From Clostridiales bacterium (GTDB lineage: Bacteria; Bacillota_A; Clostridia; Christensenellales; Aristaeellaceae), in assembly GCA_012514855.1 (NCBI GenBank), contig JAAYZL010000088.1, forward strand, positions 1 through 11,248: a stretch of DNA of 11,248 bases, in the 5' to 3' direction. A model generated the notes under the pieces. It saw only the letters and a program-made list of their open reading frames with translations, searched no databases and was not told the origin of the DNA. The translations under genes and the position numbers were made by a program. Positions 1-5,587 of the stretch are shown here, piece by piece. The stretch's first letter is position 1, and every line of letters starts with the position of its first letter.

Positions 1-19
1 AGCGCGGCATGTCCGCGCT
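1..19. other. Stem-loop 1 of the left-edge array
   Basis: A perfect 7-bp stem pairs AGCGCGG (1-7) with CCGCGCT (13-19) around the 5-nt loop CATGT. It may extend left of the window. No T-tract follows it on the + strand, so it is not a terminator as seen. Confidence 0.6.
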
Positions 20-25
20 TCCTTG

Positions 26-67
26 CAGGATTTCCGGCCGTGGCGCGCAACGCCACAGGAAATCCTG
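26..67. other. Stem-loop 2 of the left-edge array
   Basis: A two-part hairpin. The outer 10-bp perfect stem pairs CAGGATTTCC (26-35) with GGAAATCCTG (58-67). After a small asymmetric internal loop (36-39 against 57), an inner 6-bp stem pairs GTGGCG (40-45) with CGCCAC (51-56) around the loop CGCAA. GCAGGATT (25-32) is also complementary to AATCCTGC at 83-90 in the third hairpin, so an alternative long-range helix is possible. Confidence 0.65.
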
Positions 68-70
68 AAT

Positions 71-100
71 TCCGGGAAATGCAATCCTGCATTTCCCGGA
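71..100. other. Stem-loop 3 of the left-edge array (13-bp perfect palindrome)
   Basis: A perfect 13-bp inverted repeat pairs TCCGGGAAATGCA (71-83) with TGCATTTCCCGGA (88-100) around the 4-nt loop ATCC. It is the longest uninterrupted helix in the window and would be very stable in RNA. No T-tract follows on either strand, so a terminator role is unlikely. Confidence 0.7.
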
Positions 101-101
101 T

Positions 102-126
102 AGCGTGGCGACTTTGTCGACACGCT
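102..126. other. Stem-loop 4 of the left-edge array
   Basis: An outer stem AGCGTG (102-107)/CACGCT (121-126) and an inner stem CGAC (109-112)/GTCG (116-119) are separated by a single G-A mismatch, with a TTT apical loop. It begins two bases after stem-loop 3 ends, and only two bases separate it from the stem of the terminator-like fifth hairpin. Confidence 0.6.
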
Positions 127-128
127 GG

Positions 129-165
129 GCGGAGGGCTTCACGCGAGGCCCTCCGCTTTTGTTTT
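129..165 (+). terminator. Intrinsic terminator-like hairpin (+ strand), overlapping the eamA 3' end
   Basis: A perfect 9-bp GC-rich stem pairs GCGGAGGGC (129-137) with GCCCTCCGC (148-156), with a 10-nt loop, followed at once by TTTTGTTTT (157-165). The T-tract is on the + strand, so it would stop transcription arriving from the left of the window, convergent with the transporter gene. The transporter stop codon (139-141, minus strand) lies in the loop and its last codons form one arm. No T-run follows the hairpin in the minus direction, so it is a poor terminator for the transporter itself. The 10-nt loop is larger than usual. Confidence 0.55.
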
Positions 166-1068
166 CGGATGGAGCGTCCCCCCGAAGTTGAACGTCAACA
201 CGCCCAGCAGGATGACCGAGCCGCCGACGATCGTCGGGAGGTCCGGCGTCTCTCCCGCGAACGCGAACGCAAAGATGCTCGACAGAAGCGGCGTCACGAA
301 CATGTAGTTGCTGACCGACGACGAGAGCTTCGCCTTCTTGAACGCCTGCGACCACATGCCGTAGCCGAGCGCGCTCGAGAACACGCCGAGCACGGCGAGC
401 AGCAGGAGCGGCGTCGGCGGCGCGGAGACCGCCTCCCGGACGGCGCCCGGCGCGAACACCGAGAGCATCGCGGTCCCGGCGAAGATGCCGTAGGCCGAGG
501 TCTGCAGCCCCGAGTACGTCCGGGTCAGCTTGCGCTGGAGCAGGTTGTATAGGCTCAGCGAAACCGCCGCGGCGAACAGCCACAAAAGCCCCGGATTGAA
601 CGAAAACACGCCGTTCATCAGCGTCAGAATGATCACGCCCGCAAACTCCACCGCGGTCGCGATCCACTGAAACGCGCGCATCCTCTCGCGGTAGATCACC
701 CGCGCGAGCAGCGCCGTCAACACCGGCACGGTCGCGAGGATCGTGCTGCCGGTCGCGGCCGTCACGGTCTCGCAGCCCTTGTTGAACGCGGTCACGTAGA
801 ACGCGAACCCGAGCGCGCCGGCGAGCAGAAACCACTTCGCGTCGCGCCGGGCGGGCGGCTTTATTCCTGCGATGACTGCGACGATGAGAAGCGCCAGCGA
901 CGCGGCGAAATAGCGCAGAAATCCGACCGAGAGCGCGGAAAAATGGCGCATGACGAGGCGGGTGAGCACATACGCAAGCGACCAGAAGACGATGGTCGTG
1001 ATCGCGTACGGGTGGAAGCTGTCCCTGAATTTCAAAGAAATCCCCGCTATTCGTTTGTTTTTCCCCAT
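139..1068 (-). CDS. EamA/DMT-family permease (drug/metabolite transporter)
   Basis: A 309-residue inner-membrane transporter with two tandem EamA domains (about residues 20-153 and 162-297), giving roughly ten hydrophobic helices, the usual size for this superfamily. Family features include the early WSLAYVLTR segment (29-37) and the GE-x-P motif with a glycine-rich last helix (272-297). Related proteins export or exchange amino acids, nucleosides, sugars or drugs; the substrate cannot be read from sequence. The start at 1068 (ATG GGG AAA) has a GGAG 14 nt upstream, slightly distant. The frame stays open far upstream, but residues beyond this Met are Arg/His-rich and not transporter-like, so the extension was rejected. 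The gene diverges from the Lrp/pnt operon, and its 3' end is built into the terminator-like hairpin at 129-156. Confidence 0.9.
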   Translation of the reverse strand: MGKNKRIAGISLKFRDSFHPYAITTIVFWSLAYVLTRLVMRHFSALSVGFLRYFAASLALLIVAVIAGIKPPARRDAKWFLLAGALGFAFYVTAFNKGCETVTAATGSTILATVPVLTALLARVIYRERMRAFQWIATAVEFAGVIILTLMNGVFSFNPGLLWLFAAAVSLSLYNLLQRKLTRTYSGLQTSAYGIFAGTAMLSVFAPGAVREAVSAPPTPLLLLAVLGVFSSALGYGMWSQAFKKAKLSSSVSNYMFVTPLLSSIFAFAFAGETPDLPTIVGGSVILLGVLTFNFGGTLHPKTKAEGLA

Positions 1069-1129
1069 TAAACCACAAAAATCTCCGCTTCGATATGTCG
1101 CCGGCATGAAGGATTGATTAAGTTTGCCG

Positions 1130-1158
1130 TTGACAGCGCGCGGGCGGGTTGGTAGAAT
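1130..1158 (+). promoter_or_regulatory. Sigma-A-type promoter for the lrp-pnt operon
   Basis: A perfect -35 box TTGACA (1130-1135) and a -10 box TAGAAT (1153-1158) are separated by exactly 17 bp. TGG directly before the -10 forms an extended -10 element. Predicted transcription start is near 1165, leaving a leader of about 150 nt before the Lrp-family gene. It is the best promoter match in the window. Confidence 0.75.
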
Positions 1159-1169
1159 GGCGGCAGGGG

Positions 1170-1260
1170 AAATATTTGTGTCAACCGTGTAAAGCGCAAT
1201 CCGGAAACCGAAAGAAATTTTGCTTAACCGATTTAATAAACAAATATTTGCGGAAATCGG
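1170..1260. promoter_or_regulatory. AT-rich palindromic leader, candidate Lrp operator region
   Basis: An AT-rich island in otherwise GC-rich DNA. It holds a perfect 10-bp palindrome CAAATATTTG (1241-1250) nested in the perfect inverted repeat CCGATTT (1228-1234)/AAATCGG (1254-1260). A second copy of AAATATTT sits at 1170-1177, 72 bp (about seven helical turns) from the first. Lrp-family proteins bind AT-rich imperfect palindromes and commonly regulate their own gene, so these are plausible autoregulatory sites just downstream of the promoter. The repeats are seen; binding is inferred. Confidence 0.4.
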
Positions 1261-1317
1261 CCGAAATTCTTTACGGATTTGCTGGAATAAAATACAATGA
1301 ATCGAGGAGGGGCTTTC

Positions 1318-1776
1318 ATGGACGCGACGGATCTGAAGATACTGAAATGCCTGATGCGCAACGCCCGGTCGAGCGCGAAGGCGGTGGGGAATGTGATCGG
1401 CCTTTCGACCTCCGCGGTCATCGAGCGGGTTCGCAAGATGGAGGCGTCCAAGGTCATCCTCCGGTACACGGTCGTCGTGGACGAGAAGAAGATCGGCCAC
1501 GACATCACGGCGTTCATCTCGGTCAACCTGGAGCACCCGAAGTACAACGACATGTTCCGCAAGCGCGTCAGCCTTCGGCCCGACGTCGTCGAGTGCTACT
1601 ACATGACCGGCGAGTACGACTACCTGCTCAAGGTCGTCACGCGCAACAGCCAGACGCTCGAGGACGCGCTGAAGTACGTCAAGTACATCACCGGCGTGTC
1701 GCGGACGCTGACGCTGCTCGTGCTGGACGCCGTGAAGAGCGAATCGGTTCTCTTGGAGAATTTGGCGGACGGTTAG
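1318..1776 (+). CDS. Lrp/AsnC-family transcriptional regulator
   Basis: A 152-residue protein of normal family length. An N-terminal winged helix-turn-helix (about 3-45, with the recognition helix around GLSTSAVIERV) is followed by a C-terminal RAM ligand-binding domain (about 65-140) carrying the conserved G-E-Y-D-Y-L-L-K-V strand at 98-106. Family members are oligomeric, DNA-bending regulators that usually sense amino acids. The start at 1318 is preferred over an in-frame ATG at 1297 because GAGGAGGGG (1304-1312) lies 5 nt before it and the extra N-terminal residues overlap the ribosome binding site. It is the first gene of the pnt operon, 12 bp from pntAA, so it probably controls that operon and itself. 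The effector is unknown; an amino acid is the default guess. Confidence 0.92.
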   Translation: MDATDLKILKCLMRNARSSAKAVGNVIGLSTSAVIERVRKMEASKVILRYTVVVDEKKIGHDITAFISVNLEHPKYNDMFRKRVSLRPDVVECYYMTGEYDYLLKVVTRNSQTLEDALKYVKYITGVSRTLTLLVLDAVKSESVLLENLADG

Positions 1777-1788
1777 GAGGAAAAGGCC

Positions 1789-2949
1789 ATGGTGATCGGC
1801 GTCGTCAGGGAGATCATGCACGGGGAGGGGCGCGTCGCGGCGACCCCGGAGACGGTCGGAATGTACATACGGGACGGCTTTTCTGTGCTCGTCGAGCGCT
1901 TGGCGGGCGAAGGCTCGCTGTTTTCGGACGCGCAATACCTGTCCGCGGGCGCGGAAATCGTCGACGGGGCAAGGGAGGTCTACCGCCGCGCGGACGTGAT
2001 CCTGAAGGTCAAGGAGCCGCTTTTCAACGAGGCCGCCGGCATGCACGAGATCGACATGATGCATCCGGGGCAGGTGCTGATCGCGTTCATCCACCCCGCG
2101 TCGCCGGTCAACCACGGCATGGTGCGGCGGATGGCGGAAAAGGGCGTCGTGGGGCTGACGCTCGACGGCATCCCACGCATCACGCGCGCGCAGAGGATGG
2201 ACGCGCTGACGTCGATGTCGACCTGCGCGGGCTACAAGGGCATGCTGATCGCCGCGAACGACCTCACGAAATTCGTGCCGCAGATCTTCTGCGCGGTCGG
2301 CGCGATCAAGCCGTGCAATGCGCTGATCGTGGGCGCGGGCGTCGCGGGGCTGCAGGCGATCGCGACCGCGAAGCGATTGGGCGCGGTCGTCCACGCCGCC
2401 GACATCCGCCCGGACGCGGCCGAGCAGGCGAAGAGCCTCGGCGCGAAGATCGTCGACACCGGCGTACCCAGGGAGACCGCGGTGGGCGAGGGCGGCTACG
2501 CGAACAGCCTGTCCGCCGATTGGCTGATGAAGGAACGGGAGGCGCTCGCGTCGGCGATTCCGGAGATGGACATCGTGTTTTTGTCCGCGCTTGTGCCGAG
2601 CAAGCTCGCGCCGATCCTGGTCACGAAGGACATGGTGAAATTGATGAAGCCCGGCTCCGTCATCATCGACATCTCTGTCGATCAGGGCGGAAACTGCGAA
2701 ATGACCGTGCCCGGCGAGACGGCCGTCGCCGAGGGCGTCGTGATCAAGGGCATCAAGAACATCCCGGGCATGCTTCCGACGAGCGCGACGTGGATGTTCG
2801 CGAACAACGTCTGTCACCTCGTCAGATACCTCTCGAAGGGCGCGGAGCTTTCGCTCGATATGGACGACGAAATCGTCAAGGGCATTTTGACGACGGTCGG
2901 CGGAAACGTCGTTCACCGCGGCGCGCTCGAGGCGATGGGGGGTGCTTGA
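1789..2949 (+). CDS. pntAA: NAD(P) transhydrogenase subunit alpha part 1 (dI), alanine dehydrogenase-like variant
   Basis: A 386-residue soluble dI subunit of proton-pumping transhydrogenase, the NAD(H)-binding part on the cytoplasmic face. A Rossmann motif GAGVAGLQA spans 182-190, with an acidic residue at the next strand end (D205). The transhydrogenase RQD loop is recognisable: R130, Q135 and D138, with Thr141 where Ser is usual. The C-terminal segment ending GGNVVHRGAL also fits this family. Several positions instead match alanine dehydrogenase: R15 (shared by both families), K75 in KVKEP, H102 and D298 in VDQGG. As recalled, E. coli and R. rubrum dI lack the Lys and this Asp. The downstream genes argue for transhydrogenase over simple alanine dehydrogenase. 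A GGAGG at 1776-1780 precedes the ATG by 8 nt. The gene overlaps pntAB by 8 bp. Confidence 0.85.
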   Translation: MVIGVVREIMHGEGRVAATPETVGMYIRDGFSVLVERLAGEGSLFSDAQYLSAGAEIVDGAREVYRRADVILKVKEPLFNEAAGMHEIDMMHPGQVLIAFIHPASPVNHGMVRRMAEKGVVGLTLDGIPRITRAQRMDALTSMSTCAGYKGMLIAANDLTKFVPQIFCAVGAIKPCNALIVGAGVAGLQAIATAKRLGAVVHAADIRPDAAEQAKSLGAKIVDTGVPRETAVGEGGYANSLSADWLMKEREALASAIPEMDIVFLSALVPSKLAPILVTKDMVKLMKPGSVIIDISVDQGGNCEMTVPGETAVAEGVVIKGIKNIPGMLPTSATWMFANNVCHLVRYLSKGAELSLDMDDEIVKGILTTVGGNVVHRGALEAMGGA

Positions 2950-3244
2950 CGTGCATCCGCTCGCCTCGATCGCGCTGTTTGTCGCGTCCTCCGTCGTCGG
3001 GTATCTGCTGATTAAAAATGTGCCGTCGCTTCTGCACACGCCGCTGATGAGCGGCATGAACGCGCTTTCGGGCATCACCGTCGTCGGCGCGATCGCCGTG
3101 GTCGCGGCCGCCGAATCGTGGTTCTCCAAGGCTATCGGGCTCCTCGCGCTCGCGCTCGCGATGGTCAACGTCGCCGGGGGCTTTTCGGTGACGGACCGCA
3201 TGCTTGCGATGTTCCGCGGGAAGGAGGACGGCGATGGCAGATAG
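2942..3244 (+). CDS. pntAB: NAD(P) transhydrogenase subunit alpha part 2 (small membrane subunit)
   Basis: A roughly 100-residue membrane protein with three predicted helices (about 7-25, 38-58, 62-82), forming part of the dII proton channel. The highly conserved HTPLMS segment (32-37) followed by N-A-L-S-G is diagnostic. Two GTG starts are possible. GTG at 2942 has GAGG 9 nt upstream and overlaps the pntAA stop. GTG at 2951 has a G-run 8 nt upstream and would give 97 residues. The gene overlaps pntB by 11 bp, so translation is probably coupled. The residue equivalent to the T. thermophilus alpha2 His42, a proposed proton carrier, is Ser44 here. E. coli also has Ser there but compensates with a His in the beta subunit, which this operon lacks. 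Confidence 0.85.
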   Translation: MLDVHPLASIALFVASSVVGYLLIKNVPSLLHTPLMSGMNALSGITVVGAIAVVAAAESWFSKAIGLLALALAMVNVAGGFSVTDRMLAMFRGKEDGDGR

Positions 3245-4598
3245 CGTCTATTACCTCGTCGGGGCTTTGCTCGTCGGCCTCGTGCTCGTGGGCATCAACC
3301 TGATGAGCAAGGTCGGAACCGCGCGAAAAGGCAATTTCCTGAGCATGCTCGCGATGGCGCTGATCATCGCGTTCGCGCTCGCGCGAACCGGCGGGTTCAA
3401 AGACATCCCCGTCTGGGCGTGCATCGCGGCGACGCTCGTGTTGAGCCTGATCGTCGGCGCGCGCGTCAAGATGATCGAGATGCCGCAGGCGGTCGCGCTG
3501 TTGAACGGCCTCGGCGGGCTCGCGAGCGCGCTGACCGCGTGGGTCGGGATCGAGCGCGGGGGAAGCCGGTTCTCGATTGTTTCGTCGGCGCTCGCGATCG
3601 CCGTCGGGCTCGTCACGCTTTCCGGAAGCCTCGTCGCCGCGGGCAAGCTCGCGCGCCGGCTCCCGCAGCGCTCGGTCCGGGTTCCGCTGCACACGCCGCT
3701 CTCGTTCGCGCTCGTTCTCGCCATCGCCGTTCTCGTCGCGCTCGCGACAAATGTGAGCCCGCTGTGGCTCGCGGCCGCGTCGGTTGCCTTCGGCGTGTTG
3801 TTCTCGGTGCGCGTCGGCGGCGCGGACATGCCGATCACGATCTCGCTGTTGAACTCGCTGAGCGGCGTCGCGGCGGGCATCGCCGGCATCGCGATCGGCG
3901 ACGCGGTGCTCATCAGCGTCGGCGGCATCGTCGGCGCGTCGGGGCTGCTGCTCACGCAGATCATGTGCCGCGCGATGAACCGGAGCCTCATGCACATCCT
4001 GCTTGGCGGCACGCCCGTCCGCTCGCCGGCGCCCGCGCCCGCCGAACAGCCGGCACCGGAGGCCCCGGGAGGCCCGCCGCTCGAAGAGATCGTACACGCG
4101 GCGAGGGATGTGATCATCGTGCCGGGCTACGGCATGGCGCTCGCGCAGGCGCAGGAGGCCGTCAAGGCGCTCGCGGACGCGTTCGCCGGAAAGGGCGCGC
4201 GCGTGCGGTTCGCGATTCACCCGGTCGCGGGGCGCATGCCGGGTCACATGAACGTGCTGCTGTGCGAGGCCGGCGTCCCGTACGAACAGCTTCTGGAGAT
4301 GGATGAGATCAACCGGGATTTCGCGACGTGCGACCTCGCGGTCGTCGTCGGAGCGAACGACACGGTCAACCCCGCGGCGAACACGGCCGAGGGAACGCCG
4401 ATCTACGGCATGCCGATCCTCGACGTCCAGTCGGCCAGGCACGCCGTGATCCTGAACCTCGACCGCCGCCCCGGATACGCGGGCGTACCGAACCCGCTGT
4501 ACGACCGGCCCAACGCGGTCTTCGTCGAGGGCGACGCGAGGGAGACGGTTTTACAGCTTGTGAAGATCATTCTTGCGCAAGCCCCCCGTTCGTGGTAG
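3234..4598 (+). CDS. pntB: NAD(P) transhydrogenase subunit beta (dII-dIII), atypical nucleotide site
   Basis: A 454-residue subunit: an N-terminal membrane region with about nine helices (5-255), a Pro/Ala-rich linker (260-282) and a C-terminal soluble dIII nucleotide-binding domain (290-450). Family motifs are intact: EMP at 82-84, GGADMP at 195-200, AMNRS at 247-251, GYGMALAQAQ at 298-307, GRMPGHMNVLL at 333-343, VGANDTVNPAA at 372-382 and GYAGVPNPLY at 414-423. Two departures stand out. Asn91 replaces the E. coli beta-His91 proton-relay residue. The 2'-phosphate-binding Lys-Arg-Ser before GYAGV is Asn408-Leu409-Asp410. The start at 3234 is set by AAGGAGG (3221-3227) 6 nt upstream; a frame extending to 3204 has no such support. 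It is the last gene of the pnt operon, and no terminator is seen before araC. Confidence 0.88.
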   Translation: MADSVYYLVGALLVGLVLVGINLMSKVGTARKGNFLSMLAMALIIAFALARTGGFKDIPVWACIAATLVLSLIVGARVKMIEMPQAVALLNGLGGLASALTAWVGIERGGSRFSIVSSALAIAVGLVTLSGSLVAAGKLARRLPQRSVRVPLHTPLSFALVLAIAVLVALATNVSPLWLAAASVAFGVLFSVRVGGADMPITISLLNSLSGVAAGIAGIAIGDAVLISVGGIVGASGLLLTQIMCRAMNRSLMHILLGGTPVRSPAPAPAEQPAPEAPGGPPLEEIVHAARDVIIVPGYGMALAQAQEAVKALADAFAGKGARVRFAIHPVAGRMPGHMNVLLCEAGVPYEQLLEMDEINRDFATCDLAVVVGANDTVNPAANTAEGTPIYGMPILDVQSARHAVILNLDRRPGYAGVPNPLYDRPNAVFVEGDARETVLQLVKIILAQAPRSW

Positions 4599-4601
4599 AA
4601 T
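4573..4601 (+). promoter_or_regulatory. Putative promoter of the AraC-family gene
   Basis: An extended -10 element TGG-TAGAAT (4593-4601, hexamer 4596-4601) overlaps the pntB stop codon. A weak -35 TTGCGC (4573-4578) lies 17 bp upstream. The TGGTAGAAT string is the same as in the lrp-pnt promoter. Transcription would start near 4608, about 27 nt before the TTG start. It would let the regulator be expressed independently of pnt. Confidence 0.5.
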
Positions 4602-4634
4602 ATTGTTAAATTCGAGGGAAGGGAGCTGGACATC

Positions 4635-5561
4635 TTGCCGGACGATCTGAAATATGTCCCGACGCGGCTGCGCCGGACGCTTCATGTCCGCGACCTGTAC
4701 AGCTTCCATTACTATGAATTCACGCCGACCTATTTCGGCGTCGAGGAACAGCACGACTTCTGGGAGATGGTTTACTTGGACAGCGGCTCGATCCTCTGCA
4801 CGGCGGAGGATCAGTCGGTAAGGCTCTCGCAGGGGCAGGCGATCCTCCACCCGCCGAACCACCGGCACAACATACACGCGCTGTCCATCGACGGCAGCGC
4901 CTGCGTGTTTTCGTTCTCCTGCAAGGACCTCGACGCCTCGATGTTCTTCGCGAAGGCGCTCAACATGGACGCCGAGCAGCGCTGCCTGCTCGGGAGCATC
5001 TATCAGGAGGGCCGCGCGCTGTTCAGGCCGCCGTACAACATCCTCCGGCAGAGCAAGCCCGAAAAGGCGGACGGGCCGTTCCCGTTCGGCGTCGAGCAAT
5101 TGATCAAGAACATGATCGAGAACCTGCTGCTTTTGATCGTGCGCGACCAGCTCCGCGGCGCGGACGGCGAAAAGCCGGGGAACCGGTTCGAGCAGGTCGT
5201 CGTCCGGCGGCGAAACCGCGACAACGAGAAGTTCATCACCGAGAAGGTCATCCAGCTGATGCGCGAGAACGTCGGCGGCAAGCTGTCGATCCGCGAGATA
5301 TGCCAGTCGACCGCCTTTTCCGAGAGCCACATACACAACGTGTTCAAGAGGCAGACCGGACTTAGCGTCATGCACTACTTCAACAAGCTCAAGATCGACC
5401 GGGCGAAGCAGCTCATCGGCGACCGCCAGCACAACTTTACGCAGATCAGCTCGATGCTCGGCTTCAGCTCCGTGCACCACTTTTCGCACGCGTTCCGCTC
5501 CTTCGTGCACATGTCGCCCACGGAGTACGAGCGCTCTGTAAAGATGCAGGCGCTTCTGTAA
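4635..5561 (+). CDS. AraC-family transcriptional regulator (cupin sensor plus HTH)
   Basis: A 308-residue cytoplasmic regulator. The N-terminal part (about 15-100) is an AraC-type cupin-like ligand-binding domain with H40-x-FWEMVYLxSG and the later HPPNHRH motif (72-78). A helical middle section follows. The C-terminal AraC DNA-binding domain (about 200-300) carries two helix-turn-helices and the family signature running from LKIDRAKQL through LGFSSVHHFSHAF to MSPTEY. The chosen start is TTG at 4635, with AAGGGAG (4619-4625) 9 nt upstream; it keeps the whole sensor domain. The gene lies between pntB and a sugar operon in the same direction. No convincing terminator follows it, and the sugar operon promoter sits directly downstream, so local activation of that operon by a sugar ligand is the likely role. 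The ligand is unknown. Confidence 0.9.
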   Translation: MPDDLKYVPTRLRRTLHVRDLYSFHYYEFTPTYFGVEEQHDFWEMVYLDSGSILCTAEDQSVRLSQGQAILHPPNHRHNIHALSIDGSACVFSFSCKDLDASMFFAKALNMDAEQRCLLGSIYQEGRALFRPPYNILRQSKPEKADGPFPFGVEQLIKNMIENLLLLIVRDQLRGADGEKPGNRFEQVVVRRRNRDNEKFITEKVIQLMRENVGGKLSIREICQSTAFSESHIHNVFKRQTGLSVMHYFNKLKIDRAKQLIGDRQHNFTQISSMLGFSSVHHFSHAFRSFVHMSPTEYERSVKMQALL

Positions 5562-5587
5562 ATTCCCTGGAGAATTCCATACATTGA

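Larger units (their letters stand above)
1..165 (+). ncRNA. Possible 3' end of a structured RNA (five-hairpin array)
   Basis: Almost every base from 1 to 156 falls in one of five successive stem-loops (1-19, 26-67, 71-100, 102-126, 129-156), and the last is followed by a T-rich tract, TTTTGTTTT, on the + strand. No credible protein reads through this stretch: the + strand frame open here is arginine-rich shadow sequence of the transporter gene. The arrangement fits the 3' portion of a folded RNA, or a long 3' UTR, transcribed left to right and ending at the terminator-like fifth hairpin. The 5' part is outside the window and I do not recognise a known RNA family. An alternative is an intergenic cluster of palindromic (REP-like) repeats. 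The helices are seen directly; transcription is inferred. Confidence 0.35.

Noticed and set aside
1156..1184. Minus-strand promoter for eamA using TTGACA at 1184-1179
   Set aside because: The -35 is perfect, but the hexamers at 16-19 bp spacing (for example GCCATT, CATTCT) are poor -10 boxes. Too weak to list as a feature.
1270..1298. Second promoter TTTACG-N17-TACAAT before the lrp gene
   Set aside because: The predicted start (about 1305) would fall within the ribosome binding site at 1304-1312, leaving almost no leader. The promoter at 1130-1158 is much better.
1069..3201. Upstream extension of the eamA frame on the minus strand to about 1020 codons
   Set aside because: The frame stays open only because high-GC genes on the + strand leave few stops. 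Residues beyond the Met at 1068 are Arg/His/Asp-rich, unlike any transporter, and lie antisense to lrp and pnt genes with clear homology.
5561..5576. AATTC-CCTGGA-GAATT hairpin after the AraC-family gene as a terminator
   Set aside because: The stem is only 5 bp, AT-rich, and has no T-tract, so it is not credible as a terminator.
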